Assembly: GCA_029212965.1 (NCBI GenBank)
Contig: JARGOV010000020.1
Location: 1-40,672, forward strand
DNA from: Porticoccaceae bacterium
Lineage (GTDB): Bacteria; Pseudomonadota; Gammaproteobacteria; Pseudomonadales; Porticoccaceae
Reading direction: 5' to 3'
DNA length: 40,672 nucleotides
Each line of letters begins with the position of its first letter. Position 1 is the first letter of the stretch. Below are positions 10,148 through 20,283 of the stretch, piece by piece. The position numbers were made by a program, and so were the translations under genes. A model generated the notes under the pieces. That model saw only the letters and a list, made by a program, of their open reading frames with translations. It was not told where the DNA came from and made no database searches.

Positions 10148-12067
10148 TTATTTAAAGAAATAATGGTAGCTTAGGGAAAAATCGCTGCCTGTGTAATGAT
10201 TGTACCAACGCCGCGTGCTTTTAAACCGCAATGAGTGATTGACCGACAAAATAATATCTTGTTCAAGGCTTAGCTCAATACGCCGTTCACTGCCCGCAAA
10301 CTCCAGCCATTGGCTTTTCAGTGAACCCGCCCCCAAACCATTTTTATAAACCCAGCCTAACTCGGGGCCCATCGCAATTTCTAACGATTGTTTAAAGGCT
10401 TTATTATTTTCCAAACGGCCACCTAATAAGGTATAGACAGTGCTATCCCCGATGGCGTAAGCATAACCGCCACCACCGCTAACATGCGCGACAAGAGGGT
10501 GCTCATCTGCTGTATTCACTCGCTCCAGACCGCCATAAACTCGCCACGACAGACTGTCAAAAATTTCATCGTGGGGTGTTAAAGAAAACACATCCGCCAC
10601 ATCAAAGCGTTCTAATTTTAAAGAATTATCGTCGTAGACTCGCATAGCCACAGTACCCATATTAATTTGAGCACCATCAAGGAACCCATAGGGGTTATCG
10701 AGCAAACTGTGGTAAGCCATGCGAAAACCAAGCTCACTGTAATTACCGCTATCGTCATGCCCCCGCCCTACGGTCAAACGCTTACTTTGATGGGCCTTCT
10801 CCGGTGAGACAGGCACGGGAACCTCCACCTGGGGGTGTGCGGGATAGGTACTCAGCGCAGTCAGTAATGCCAGGCTGTGTTTTGCCGATGTCGCGTCACG
10901 TCCTTTTTTCGCCTGACGGTAGCGCACGATGTGATAAGCGGCTTGCAGTGCACGGTATTGCTGTGACGGCGACAATGCAAGAAAGTCTGGACTTTGAAGC
11001 ACGGCCTCATTCTCGGCAAGCTCAACCAATAAGGGGCGAAGGTTGCCGGGCAGTGCCGATAACTGAAAATGCAATTGGGTGGCAATTGACGGACGATATT
11101 GATGGTCAGTAATAAACCCTGCCTGCTCAATACTGCGCACTGTATCAATGGGGATGGCTGCTAAAACAAACTCATCCGTTAATTCTGCCGAGGGGCGCGC
11201 TACCTCAAGTAATTCAAGCAAACGATAGGAGCAATTTTCTTTAAAAAAATAGTAGGCGAAATTTATATTTTTTAATTCCCACAAATGTGTACCCAGTCGC
11301 CGTGCTTCAAGTGGTGTTAAGTTGAGTGGATATTCCCAAATATCTCTATTTTCAACCCGATTATATTCCTGAATTTTTTTAAAATAGGGTTCAACAATAA
11401 ACTGACCAGGATAACCACCGCTTAAACCTTTATAGGCATATAACAATGAATTATCGCCCGCGGGGATATTGGCACCAAAATTCACGCCATAGGCCAACCA
11501 GTCTGAATTCTTTCCGTCTGAGGGAGGATCGAGCCGCAACAAAGTGTGGCCAAACATAGAAGATGGGCTATTGAGGTGGTGGGCCGGGAACACCAGCACG
11601 ACCTTCTCAACATTCACCATGTCTCGCCACTGTTTGTAAAGCGGGCAATCTACCTTGGGCAAATACTTAGTTTGAATGTTTAATTGTTGACTGAGCCAAT
11701 CGAGCCGTGCAGGAAAGCGGCACTGGGGATGATTGTCGCCCTCACCTTCCTCAAAAAAACCGCGCAGTGTTGCCAGTAACTCAGCTTCGGGGTGAGTGGC
11801 ACCTTCCCGGGAGAGAAAAAACTTCTCATCATCGACATAACTACTGTACGACGCTGACAGTAAAAACGACGTCGCTGGCTTGTAGTGCAGCAGGTTTATC
11901 CATCCTCGCTTACGCCAGAGATTTTTCTCTAAGGCTTGTTGTTGCAAGACCTCGATATAGGCGTCAACCGATAGCTTTGGGTTTTGTAGAGCAACAACTG
12001 TCAAGCTCTGGGCAGCACTGAACAAAAAAAACAGTAAGATGAAAAAAGGTTTCATGAGGCTACCCAA
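10148..12067 (-). CDS. DUF4105 (Lnb N-terminal periplasmic domain-like) exported protein
   Basis: 639 aa with signal peptide; VVLVFPAHHLNSPSSMFGHTLLRLDPP...SDWLAYGVNFGANIP...YKGLSGGYPGQFIVEPYFKKIQEYNRVENRDIWEYPLNLTPLEARRL...FAYYFFKENCSYRLLELLEVARP; beta-rich C-terminus. Confidence 0.85.
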   Translation of the reverse strand: MGSLMKPFFILLFFLFSAAQSLTVVALQNPKLSVDAYIEVLQQQALEKNLWRKRGWINLLHYKPATSFLLSASYSSYVDDEKFFLSREGATHPEAELLATLRGFFEEGEGDNHPQCRFPARLDWLSQQLNIQTKYLPKVDCPLYKQWRDMVNVEKVVLVFPAHHLNSPSSMFGHTLLRLDPPSDGKNSDWLAYGVNFGANIPAGDNSLLYAYKGLSGGYPGQFIVEPYFKKIQEYNRVENRDIWEYPLNLTPLEARRLGTHLWELKNINFAYYFFKENCSYRLLELLEVARPSAELTDEFVLAAIPIDTVRSIEQAGFITDHQYRPSIATQLHFQLSALPGNLRPLLVELAENEAVLQSPDFLALSPSQQYRALQAAYHIVRYRQAKKGRDATSAKHSLALLTALSTYPAHPQVEVPVPVSPEKAHQSKRLTVGRGHDDSGNYSELGFRMAYHSLLDNPYGFLDGAQINMGTVAMRVYDDNSLKLERFDVADVFSLTPHDEIFDSLSWRVYGGLERVNTADEHPLVAHVSGGGGYAYAIGDSTVYTLLGGRLENNKAFKQSLEIAMGPELGWVYKNGLGAGSLKSQWLEFAGSERRIELSLEQDIILSVNHSLRFKSTRRWYNHYTGSDFSLSYHYFFK

Positions 12068-12142
12068 ACGAACATTGAGCGTTTTACTTTATTGACAAGA
12101 TTCGAATGAACCCAAGGAATTACGAAAGCACTGGCAAAAAAA

Positions 12143-12170
12143 TACCCTGTGCCGCAACCGACACAGGGTA
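12143..12170 (-). terminator. Rho-independent terminator for the DUF3015 gene
   Basis: TACCCTGTG-ccgcaaccga-CACAGGGTA perfect 9-bp stem; 7 A's on + strand at its left flank give a U-tract for minus-strand transcripts; sits just after the stop at 12183. Confidence 0.85.
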
Positions 12171-12182
12171 TCGGACTCGAAC

Positions 12183-12683
12183 TTAAGCGGCGTATTTAGA
12201 CAGCTGAGCGTCATTCTTCAGCAATTGCTGTATAGACGTCATCACTTCACTCGCGGTCACATCCTCGTTGGGAAACAAAGTGCTAAAGTTATTGTGTGTC
12301 AGGCGAGCAAATGAAGCTCTATCCTGGACGTCAATACCAAGCGTCAGTGCAACGGCGTTTAAGGCGTCGCCTTCACCACGGGCCACATCTTCAGAGAACT
12401 CATCCATCACCTGAGCCAGTAAGCTGGTGCCACTGTACGTCAAGGTGCCATCAGGCGAACAACCGTTGGTCCCACTACTCATACCAAAAGTCGCATTGCC
12501 CGAAGTGCCATTGGTCAAAGAAGCCCCAAGGTGAGAACCCAGACCTGAATTGCCTTCGAACAACATATTACCCCAACCACAGTTAGGACCACCGGGTGCT
12601 TCAGCAAAACCCAAAGAAGGTAACGCAGATAGAGCAACGATACCGGCCAACTTGCTTACTTGTATTTTTCTCATTTCACTCAT
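12183..12683 (-). CDS. DUF3015 family exported protein
   Basis: 166 aa; signal peptide, GPNCGWGNMLFEG ... TNGTSGNATFGMSSGTNGC ... NFSTLFPNEDVTASEVM. Confidence 0.8.
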   Translation of the reverse strand: MSEMRKIQVSKLAGIVALSALPSLGFAEAPGGPNCGWGNMLFEGNSGLGSHLGASLTNGTSGNATFGMSSGTNGCSPDGTLTYSGTSLLAQVMDEFSEDVARGEGDALNAVALTLGIDVQDRASFARLTHNNFSTLFPNEDVTASEVMTSIQQLLKNDAQLSKYAA

Positions 12684-12782
12684 CCTTATGACAATACAAA
12701 AACGTGTGACAAATATTACCCCGCAGCCTCGTGTTATTCAAATACCAATGTACGAAATAAAGCACTCAGCAAGAGATGTCTC

Positions 12783-13370
12783 TCAAACCAGCGGTAAGAT
12801 TTGATAAAGCAATACCTGAACGATACCGATCATTGCACCCAGTAACGCACCAAACCATGTGATATGGCGAAACTGCTTGCGTGAAAAGCCCATAACTAGC
12901 TCTTCAAGTGTCGCGACATCAAGGTCATCAATTTTAGCTTGTATACGTTGCTTTATTTGCTCACTGTCCTCGCCGCTGCTTTCAGCAACTTTGGTAATTT
13001 CAGCGATCAAATAATTGCCCGCCATGCTTCGCGCCATGCCCAGCATAGGCTCGGTAATATTGAGCATACCACCTAGCTTGCCAATCAACTCGTCGACTTT
13101 AACTGTTAGATCGGCCTTTACTTTTTCTGTCAGAAATAATTCCGCGACATCGTTGTTACCAAACACATGGGCGACAAAGGTATCGGCAATAGATTCCGAA
13201 ATATGATGGCGCTCACGGGGAATCAATCCGGGTGTAAATGGCAATTGCCATTTACCGAGATACAAAGGTACATAGGGGCGAAACAGCATGCGAATCGCCA
13301 CATCGTTGGTCACCGCACCAATCAAAGCGCCAATTAAGGGGGGAAGAACGTAAGCCAACCAAGATTCCAT
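12783..13370 (-). CDS. DUF445 family membrane protein (start trimmed to MESWLAYVLPP)
   Basis: PPLIGALIGAVTNDVAIRMLFRPYVPLYLGKWQLPFTPGLIPRERHHISESIADTFVAHV, C-terminal TM helix: classic DUF445/YheB-like. Confidence 0.85.
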   Translation of the reverse strand: MESWLAYVLPPLIGALIGAVTNDVAIRMLFRPYVPLYLGKWQLPFTPGLIPRERHHISESIADTFVAHVFGNNDVAELFLTEKVKADLTVKVDELIGKLGGMLNITEPMLGMARSMAGNYLIAEITKVAESSGEDSEQIKQRIQAKIDDLDVATLEELVMGFSRKQFRHITWFGALLGAMIGIVQVLLYQILPLV

Positions 13371-13596
13371 AATAAACTCACCGTAATTAGGAGGAAAATC
13401 AGAACAATCAAATGCAGCACGCAATCATAAAGGTCTTTACCTTGCTGTTCCATCCACTCGCAGTAGAGCCTACGTCCACCCTTAAAGCCACAATGAAAAT
13501 GGTCGCGAATAGTCCTCGGCGCATTCACAAAAAGCGCTACACTGCTATGGCAAAAATTATTCATTATCTACACTCATAACTATAAGAGGAAAAGCC

Positions 13597-14355
13597 ATGA
13601 AAACTCTCGAAGGAAAAGTCGCCCTCATCAGTGGTGCCGCCCGTGGTCAGGGTGCTGCCGAAGCGCGCATTTTTGTTGAGCGCGGCGCTAAGGTCATGCT
13701 CTGCGATGTGCTTGATGCTGAAGGTGAGAAAACCGCCAGCGACATTGGTGACTCAGCTGCCTATACACACCTTGACGTGACCCGTGAAAGCGATTGGCAG
13801 GCTGCAGTTGCCGCTACCGTAGCCAAGTTTGGCAAGCTTGACGTGCTGGTGAACAATGCAGGCATTGGTGATTTAGGTATGCTCAAGGAAATGACAGTCG
13901 AGAAGTACATGAAGACCATCAATATCAACCAAGTCGGGGTTTTCCTTGGTATGAAGAGTGTTGCCGGTGCCATGAAAGATGCTGGCGGTGGTTCTATTAT
14001 TAACATCTCATCTATCGCCGGTCTCGGCGGAGCTGTCGGTGGTATCGCTTATTGCGCGAGCAAATTTGCCGTACGTGGCATGACCAAAGTCGCCGCCATG
14101 GAGCTTGGCCCCGACGGTATTCGCGTTAACTCCATCCACCCCGGTGGCATTATGACCCGCATGCTTAGTGATGCTGGCCTAACTGGCGAAAATGCTGACG
14201 CGCTGTTTTCCAAAGCACCCGTTGGCCGCATTGGCCAGCCTGAAGAAATGGCTACGCTGGCGGTTTATCTCGCTTCTGACGACAGCTCTTACTCCACCGG
14301 TTCAGAGTTTGTTGCCGATGGTGGTTTAACTGCCGGTTTTACTTTAGAAGGATAA
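13597..14355 (+). CDS. SDR family NAD(P)-dependent oxidoreductase (3-alpha/20-beta-hydroxysteroid dehydrogenase-like)
   Basis: 252 aa; SGAARGQGAAEAR, NNAGIG, YCASKFAVRG active site, strong RBS (AGAGGAAAAGCC ATG). Confidence 0.9.
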   Translation: MKTLEGKVALISGAARGQGAAEARIFVERGAKVMLCDVLDAEGEKTASDIGDSAAYTHLDVTRESDWQAAVAATVAKFGKLDVLVNNAGIGDLGMLKEMTVEKYMKTININQVGVFLGMKSVAGAMKDAGGGSIINISSIAGLGGAVGGIAYCASKFAVRGMTKVAAMELGPDGIRVNSIHPGGIMTRMLSDAGLTGENADALFSKAPVGRIGQPEEMATLAVYLASDDSSYSTGSEFVADGGLTAGFTLEG

Positions 14356-14372
14356 ATTCACGCTGAATAAAC

Positions 14373-14411
14373 ACCCAGGTACAGCCGCATTAAATCAAAC
14401 GGCACCTGGGT
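14373..14411. terminator. Possible bidirectional terminator/hairpin between the convergent SDR and metR genes
   Basis: ACCCAGGT(aca)GCCG...CGGCACCTGGGT inverted repeat with one 3-nt bulge; no strong U-tract. Confidence 0.4.
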
Positions 14412-14427
14412 CAATCCGCTATGTGTC

Positions 14428-15345
14428 TTACTCGACTTGGTCTGCTACTGGGAAAGAATAATCTGCCCTCTCTCTGCCCACCTCTATAAAGCGTCTTATA
14501 TAAGCGATTTCTCTGTCGCCTTCTCGCATCGCGATATACAGCTTTCTCTGCATACCTTGCTCACCCAGCTTAAGTGTCGTGAGCGGGACGCCATTACACC
14601 TTGCCTCTGCCAGCCACCGGGGTAAGACACAGACACCGCGCTGTAGCTCGGTCATTTGCAGCATGAGCTCTAGCGACTCAACGACTTTATGTCCAGCGGG
14701 CTTAAGGTGTACGGGGGTCAGGAAATGGTTATAAATATCAAGCCGTTCCAAGGGTACCGGGAACGTGAGCAGTGTTTGTGTTGCCAATTGTGCGGGGCTT
14801 ATTTGCCCCAGTTCAGCCAGTGGGTGATCTACCGCCACCACCAGTACCAGTTCATAATCGGCCAGCACTTCGTAATAACTGCCCTGTTGTTTGATCAAGT
14901 CAGGGGTTACCAGAATATCAATATGGTGGTTGAGTAAGCCCTCTAATCCAGAAAACTGAAACTTACTGACGATATCAATATCGACCTCAGGCATCTGGCG
15001 CATAAATTCTCCGGTGACCCCGGTCAACCATTCGTAGCAAGGGTAGCATTCCACGCCAATACGCAAGATACCCTGGCGCCCTTCACCATAAGCTTTCAAG
15101 CTCTGCTCTGCCTGACCCAACACGGGCAAGACCTGCTCAGCCACTTGCAATAACAGTTGCCCTGCGTGAGTTAGGCGCAAATAGCGGCCGTCTCGCTCCC
15201 AGAGGCCAACGTTCAATTTTTTTTCAAGACTGCGTATTTGATGGGACAACGCAGATTGACTTAAACACAAGGTATTAGCCGCCTCGGTGAGGGTGCCATT
15301 TTGCTGCAGGGCAGCCATGATTTTTAGGTGGCTGTGTTCAATCAT
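14428..15345 (-). CDS. metR: LysR-family transcriptional regulator MetR
   Basis: 305 aa; N-terminal LysR HTH (HLKIMAALQQNGTLTEAANTLCLSQSALSHQIRSLEKKL), MetR-like effector domain (GVECYPCYEWL), divergent from metE. Confidence 0.92.
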   Translation of the reverse strand: MIEHSHLKIMAALQQNGTLTEAANTLCLSQSALSHQIRSLEKKLNVGLWERDGRYLRLTHAGQLLLQVAEQVLPVLGQAEQSLKAYGEGRQGILRIGVECYPCYEWLTGVTGEFMRQMPEVDIDIVSKFQFSGLEGLLNHHIDILVTPDLIKQQGSYYEVLADYELVLVVAVDHPLAELGQISPAQLATQTLLTFPVPLERLDIYNHFLTPVHLKPAGHKVVESLELMLQMTELQRGVCVLPRWLAEARCNGVPLTTLKLGEQGMQRKLYIAMREGDREIAYIRRFIEVGRERADYSFPVADQVE

Positions 15346-15364
15346 CTAAAAAGCCCTTCTCATA

Positions 15365-15377
15365 TGAGAATATCTCA
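15365..15377. promoter_or_regulatory. Candidate MetR operator 1 (TGAGAATATCTCA)
   Basis: Palindrome close to the known MetR consensus TGAANNNNNTTCA, in the metR-metE divergent promoter region. Confidence 0.6.
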
Positions 15378-15382
15378 TCATT

Positions 15383-15395
15383 TGACCATAATTCA
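15383..15395. promoter_or_regulatory. Candidate MetR operator 2 (TGACCATAATTCA)
   Basis: 7 of 8 defined bases match TGAANNNNNTTCA; centre lies 18 bp from site 1. Confidence 0.55.
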
Positions 15396-15473
15396 TCATT
15401 ATTACTCACTCGTTGACGGCAATACAATGTCTCGCTTCCCAACCAGCAAACCATAAATAGGAGCACAGCCGTC

Positions 15474-17774
15474 ATGGTGACAACACATAATTTGGGTTTC
15501 CCCCGCATTGGCAAAAAACGTGAACTCAAAGTGGCACTCGAAAGCTACTGGCAGGGCAAGTCTTCGCAAGCAAAATTACTCGCCACGGCAGCCGAACTGC
15601 GCAAGTCCCATTGGCAGCAACAATCGGCACTCGACTATGTACCGGTGGGTGATTTTTCTCTCTACGACCAGGTGCTGGATATGAGTTTTATGCTCGGCCA
15701 TATTCCCTCCCGTGTGCGCGATCTACCCGGCGATGCCCTAGACAATTACTTCCGCGTGGCGCGGGGGCGTTCGGCCAATGAGCGAGAGAGCTGTTGCGTC
15801 AGTGCTGGAGAAATGACCAAGTGGTTTGATACTAACTATCATTACATCGTGCCCGAACTCGACGCAGAGGCGACATTCACACCCAATGCCGACTCGCTTA
15901 TCCAACAAATCGATGAAGCCCAAGCTCTGGGTCTGTCCACTAAACCCGTCATTATTGGCCCCCTGACTTACCTATACCTGGCCAAAAGTAAAGATGGCGG
16001 CAACAAACTGGACGGGGTGCCGGCGATTATCAACGCTTATAAAAGCCTGATCGATACCCTGGCGAAAACCGGTATCGAGTGGCTACAAATTGATGAACCC
16101 GCCCTTGTCACCGAGATGGATGCCCAGTGGCAGGCAGCGGCAATACATATCTATCAACAGTTGCAGAGTCGGCCCTTCAAGGTGTTAGTGGCCACTTACT
16201 TCGGCCAGCTTCAAGACAATCTGAAATTAGCATGCGAACTACCCGTAGACGGTTTACATCTAGATGCGATTAATGCCAAGAGTGAAATAGAACAGGCTAT
16301 TGCTCTACTAGGTAACGATAAGGTGCTTTCACTGGGCGTAATAAATGGCCGTAATATCTGGATTAATGATTTAAACGCGGCACTCGATTGGCTGGAACCT
16401 ATTCACCAGCGCATAGGTGATCGTCTTTGGTTAGCGCCGTCTTGCTCGCTCTTACACGTGCCGGTTGACCTCGACAGTGAACAAAAGCTCGACCACGACA
16501 TCAAGTCTTGGCTGTGTTTCGCAGTGCAAAAGCTCGAGGAAATTAGCACCCTGGCCTACGCTCTCAATAACGGCAGAGACTTTGTTGCCGGCGCTCTGTC
16601 GGCGAATCAGGCAGCAATCGACAGCCGAGAAAGCTCTGTCCGGGTACACAACCCCATCGTAAAAAATGCTGTGAGCCGAGTGAATGACACCATGGCAAAA
16701 CGTCAATCACCCTATGCCCTGCGAGAAGTTGAACAGCGCAAGAAATTTAATCTCCCCCTTTACCCGAGTACGACCATCGGCTCTTTCCCACAAACCGCAT
16801 CGATTCGCCAAAGCCGCAGAGACTTTCGCCTGGGTGAATTATCCGCTGCTAAATATCAACAGGCGATGGAAGAAGAAGTGGCCTACTGTGTACAACAACA
16901 GGAAGCACTGGGCCTTGATGTATTGGTACACGGCGAACCCGAACGCAACGACATGGTCGAGTATTTTGGCGAACAGCTCGAGGGCTACACCTCGAGTCAA
17001 TTCGGCTGGGTACAATCTTATGGCTCGCGCTGTGTCAAACCGCCGATTATTTACGGTGATATTTCACGCCCTAAGGCAATGACCGTTGAATGGGCGCGCT
17101 ACGCCCAATCTCTGACGGAGAAACCCATGAAAGGCATGCTCACTGGCCCGGTGACTATTTTGAACTGGTCTTTTGTGCGCGACGACCAAAGCCGTGCGCA
17201 AACGTGCCTGCAACTGGCCCTGGCGATCCGCGAGGAAGTACTCGACCTCGAGAGCGCCGGCATCGATATTATTCAAATTGACGAAGCCGCTCTGCGCGAG
17301 GGTCTGCCACTGCGACAGTCGCAGTGGCAAAGTTATCTCGATTGGGCGATTCGCGCTTTTCGTATTGCCGCCAATGGGGTGGGCGATACAACACAAATCC
17401 ATACGCATATGTGCTATTCGGAGTTTAATGACATCATTGGCGCCATTGCTGAAATGGACGCCGATGTGATTACGATAGAAACGTCCCGCTCAGATATGGG
17501 CCTGCTCGATGTCTTTGACGAATTCCACTATCCCAACCAAATAGGCCCCGGCGTTTACGACATTCACTCGCCCAATATTCCCAGCGTAGAGTCGATTGTC
17601 GAATTAATGCAGAAAGCCGAACAGCGCATTCCCGCTGAGCGACTGTGGATTAACCCCGACTGTGGATTAAAAACCCGCACTTGGGAGGAAGTGCTGCCGG
17701 CTCTACGCAATATGGTAGAAGCGAAGCAGCTGCTGGTCGCTCAAACCGACAACAAAAAACTAGCGGTCAACTAG
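15474..17774 (+). CDS. metE: Cobalamin-independent methionine synthase (5-methyltetrahydropteroyltriglutamate--homocysteine methyltransferase)
   Basis: 766 aa; [55 protein letters not shown]. Confidence 0.97.
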   Translation: MVTTHNLGFPRIGKKRELKVALESYWQGKSSQAKLLATAAELRKSHWQQQSALDYVPVGDFSLYDQVLDMSFMLGHIPSRVRDLPGDALDNYFRVARGRSANERESCCVSAGEMTKWFDTNYHYIVPELDAEATFTPNADSLIQQIDEAQALGLSTKPVIIGPLTYLYLAKSKDGGNKLDGVPAIINAYKSLIDTLAKTGIEWLQIDEPALVTEMDAQWQAAAIHIYQQLQSRPFKVLVATYFGQLQDNLKLACELPVDGLHLDAINAKSEIEQAIALLGNDKVLSLGVINGRNIWINDLNAALDWLEPIHQRIGDRLWLAPSCSLLHVPVDLDSEQKLDHDIKSWLCFAVQKLEEISTLAYALNNGRDFVAGALSANQAAIDSRESSVRVHNPIVKNAVSRVNDTMAKRQSPYALREVEQRKKFNLPLYPSTTIGSFPQTASIRQSRRDFRLGELSAAKYQQAMEEEVAYCVQQQEALGLDVLVHGEPERNDMVEYFGEQLEGYTSSQFGWVQSYGSRCVKPPIIYGDISRPKAMTVEWARYAQSLTEKPMKGMLTGPVTILNWSFVRDDQSRAQTCLQLALAIREEVLDLESAGIDIIQIDEAALREGLPLRQSQWQSYLDWAIRAFRIAANGVGDTTQIHTHMCYSEFNDIIGAIAEMDADVITIETSRSDMGLLDVFDEFHYPNQIGPGVYDIHSPNIPSVESIVELMQKAEQRIPAERLWINPDCGLKTRTWEEVLPALRNMVEAKQLLVAQTDNKKLAVN

Positions 17775-18169
17775 ACATCAAACACTGTATTAACGGAGCA
17801 CTTACCTCGGCTAATACGGTGGCTTACATCTCCACAGTATTCAACCAGGTATCGTGTTTATTGCAAACACTCGACACATTGACGACACCACGATAACTAA
17901 CAACTGACATTTCTGATATCGCGGCTTTATTTTTTGTCGGGTCAAACATCTGATCGGCAATAAAATTAAATTCATGATCGAGCACGATGTACTTAACAAT
18001 AATAGTACCCATGGGCATTCATTTCGTGGGCGTAACGACCTTAAGCACTGAAGCCGTACCATTTTTTATCACCTATATATTGGGCAGGTGACCAGCAACT
18101 GTTTTACCCCAGCGCCCTGGTTAGGCTAAAGTGAAATACACCACCGGCCATGACAAGCTGAGGTGTCAA

Positions 18170-18223
18170 CTACCCAGCGGCAGCACCACCAAAGGCCATG
18201 CGAGTAAATTTTCTACGCTCCAT
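18170..18223 (-). pseudogene. Truncated Tat-type signal peptide ORF, gene remnant
   Basis: Reverse strand reads ATGGAGCGTAGAAAATTTACTCGCATGGCCTTTGGTGGTGCTGCCGCTGGGTAG = MERRKFTRMAFGGAAAG*; RR-x-F-like Tat start followed at once by a stop; a plausible RBS (TTAAGGG) lies upstream. Confidence 0.5.
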
Positions 18224-18375
18224 AGTAAAACCCTTAATTAAGCAGTGAATTTACCGATCCTATACCGGCATTTAACACTGCGCCCATGACTGACTTTAAC
18301 CTGTCAATCGACCATGGGTTCTTATTAGGACCTGAATTCAGAGTGCCATTCTAGACTGAGCGAGACACCGTTAAA

Positions 18376-19682
18376 TCAGCCTCTTTCATCCCTTTCGACC
18401 AACTGCTTTTCACTCAGTTCTTGCAGTAAAAAAGGCTGCCCAAAACTGTCAGCATTTTCACGTCCCAGCTTCATAATCAACTGCTCACCGACATGGTTGG
18501 CCCATGCAGCGACTGTCATTGAGGGAGGGCCTTCCACCGGCTTTGGTAGTGCGGCGGCATCGGCGACATACAGTCCAGGGTGGTCAAACACTTCGCCTTT
18601 GCCATCAACAACAACTTCATCGGTGTTACGCCCAATACATGCGCCACCGAGAGGGTGGGCGGTGGTGGGCCGCTTGATCGACAAAATGCCTTTGCCCGTT
18701 TTCTCTGCGATATGATCCATTTGTCCGCGAATTTCGTCAAAGATAGAACTATTTTCGGGCTTGTAATCGACATTCAGCTTCCCTTTTTTAAGGCTTACTG
18801 TGCCGTCCATCGCGTCTTTACCCATACCCGCAATAAAGGTGCCCTGTCTGAGTTTTTTCGCAATCCAGCTGGGTAGACGCAGCTTATCAGGACACGGTAA
18901 TGGCGCTTCAATAATGAAAGGTTGGTTGGCTTTTCCTTTTAAACGCACATATCCATTGATCGGGAGGCTTTGGCTCATATCATGAAATCTATCTTGCCAG
19001 TCCCAGTAAGCGAAATAATCGCCATTGCTGCCAAAGTTTTTCCCCAACTGCGGCATACCGCCAAGGCCTTTCTCACCATCGCGACTATGCAGTAATAAAT
19101 GCAGTGTATTCACTGTGCCGGCAGCGACAATGACGTGTTTCGCATAATGGCTTTCGAACTGGCCTGTATGGTGATTTTCAACATTGACACAATAGCGAGT
19201 TTCACCCGCTTTCGTTTCTTTTCGGATGGCGAGAACTTCTTGCTGGTCGCATATTTCCAGTCCTTGTTGCATGGCCTTGTATAAATACGCTACTTCCAGC
19301 GATGTTTTGCCGCCATCGGGGGAACCAAGAAAACCACCTTCACCACAGCCAATTTCTCGCCGACGAACACCGTCTTCAGTAGTGATTTCCCTGGGCTTGC
19401 CAGGTTCCTCTGGAAATAGAAATCCCATTGGTAGATCACCAGCTTCAGGACCGCTATGAACGGCATCAGAATGGGAAAAGTGTTTGCGAATTGATAGGGG
19501 ATAGGCTGATCACGCGGCGTGCTAGTGTCCATCCGTTTCAGCACTTCAGCATAGTGGCCTGCCATCCTACCTTCACTCAAATCACTGCCTGTATCATCAC
19601 AATAGCCCGGCATAGGTGGTGACACATTCAAGCCACCCTAATCATGGCTGCCAATAATGGTAACATCTACTTCAGCCGTCAT
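18376..19682 (-). pseudogene. GMC oxidoreductase (cholesterol oxidase/choline dehydrogenase-like), decayed
   Basis: Start with strong RBS at 19682: MTAEVDVTIIGSHD* (in-frame TAG 19638-19640), then most of the FAD-binding domain is missing, then ...AGHYAEVLKRMDTSTP... and a frameshift near 19.48 kb into the long C-terminal ORF (18376-19428) with HPLGGACIGRNTDEVVVDGKGEVFDHPGLYVADAAALP. Confidence 0.85.
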
Positions 19683-19691
19683 AATTCCTCC

Positions 19692-20093
19692 TTAAGCAGT
19701 CGAACGTTCAAGACGGCGTGGATGGTCAATGTAAAAGCCAATAGCCAGCGCGTATATGAAGGGTACATCGCCCCATATATGTGCCATTTCACCTTGCAAG
19801 GTTAAGGCGTAATACGCCATTACCATGCCATGTAAAATGCTGGAAATAATCGCGTAGTCAATAATAATACTGTGCTGAAGAGGGTCTTTAACGGCCATCA
19901 AGAAGCAAATGCCCATGGCATAGTACATCGACACAATCATATGCTCATCGGCCATATTCACTGCGAGGTTAGACCAGCGAAACAAACTCGTCAGTAATAC
20001 CACAACAACAGGTAGCGCAAAAAATGATAGGCCCAGCAGCACCAGTGCGATGGAAAACCGGCGCATAGCCAGGTTATCACCCTGATATAGCAT
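19692..20093 (-). CDS. Small integral membrane protein, DUF6632-like
   Basis: 133 aa, about 4 hydrophobic helices; MYYAMGICFLMAVKDPLQHSIIIDYAIISSILHGMVMAYYAL...GDVPFIYALAIGFYIDHPRR. Confidence 0.6.
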   Translation of the reverse strand: MLYQGDNLAMRRFSIALVLLGLSFFALPVVVVLLTSLFRWSNLAVNMADEHMIVSMYYAMGICFLMAVKDPLQHSIIIDYAIISSILHGMVMAYYALTLQGEMAHIWGDVPFIYALAIGFYIDHPRRLERSTA

Positions 20094-20283
20094 AGCTTTT
20101 CTCCAAAACGACTATTCTGGACGCACCTCAAGGAGATTGTCATATTGAAGATGGCCGAGCTATATCATAAGAATTATTAAATATATAAATACTTGAATAT
20201 ACAGGCCGTCAAATATATAACCTATAGTTTGCAAAGACGAATGTAAATTATAAATTTAACCACCGAGACTACAGGGGATACTT

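Noticed and set aside
13334-13564. 76-aa minus-strand ORF upstream of DUF445
   Set aside because: Overlaps the DUF445 start in another frame; no RBS or domain evidence.
14373-14411. Riboswitch upstream of metE or at the SDR/metR junction
   Set aside because: The inverted repeat lies between convergent genes and behaves as a terminator-like hairpin. metE regulation is better explained by MetR sites; no SAM or cobalamin riboswitch core was recognised.
16684-17082. 132-aa + strand ORF
   Set aside because: Out-of-frame ORF inside metE.
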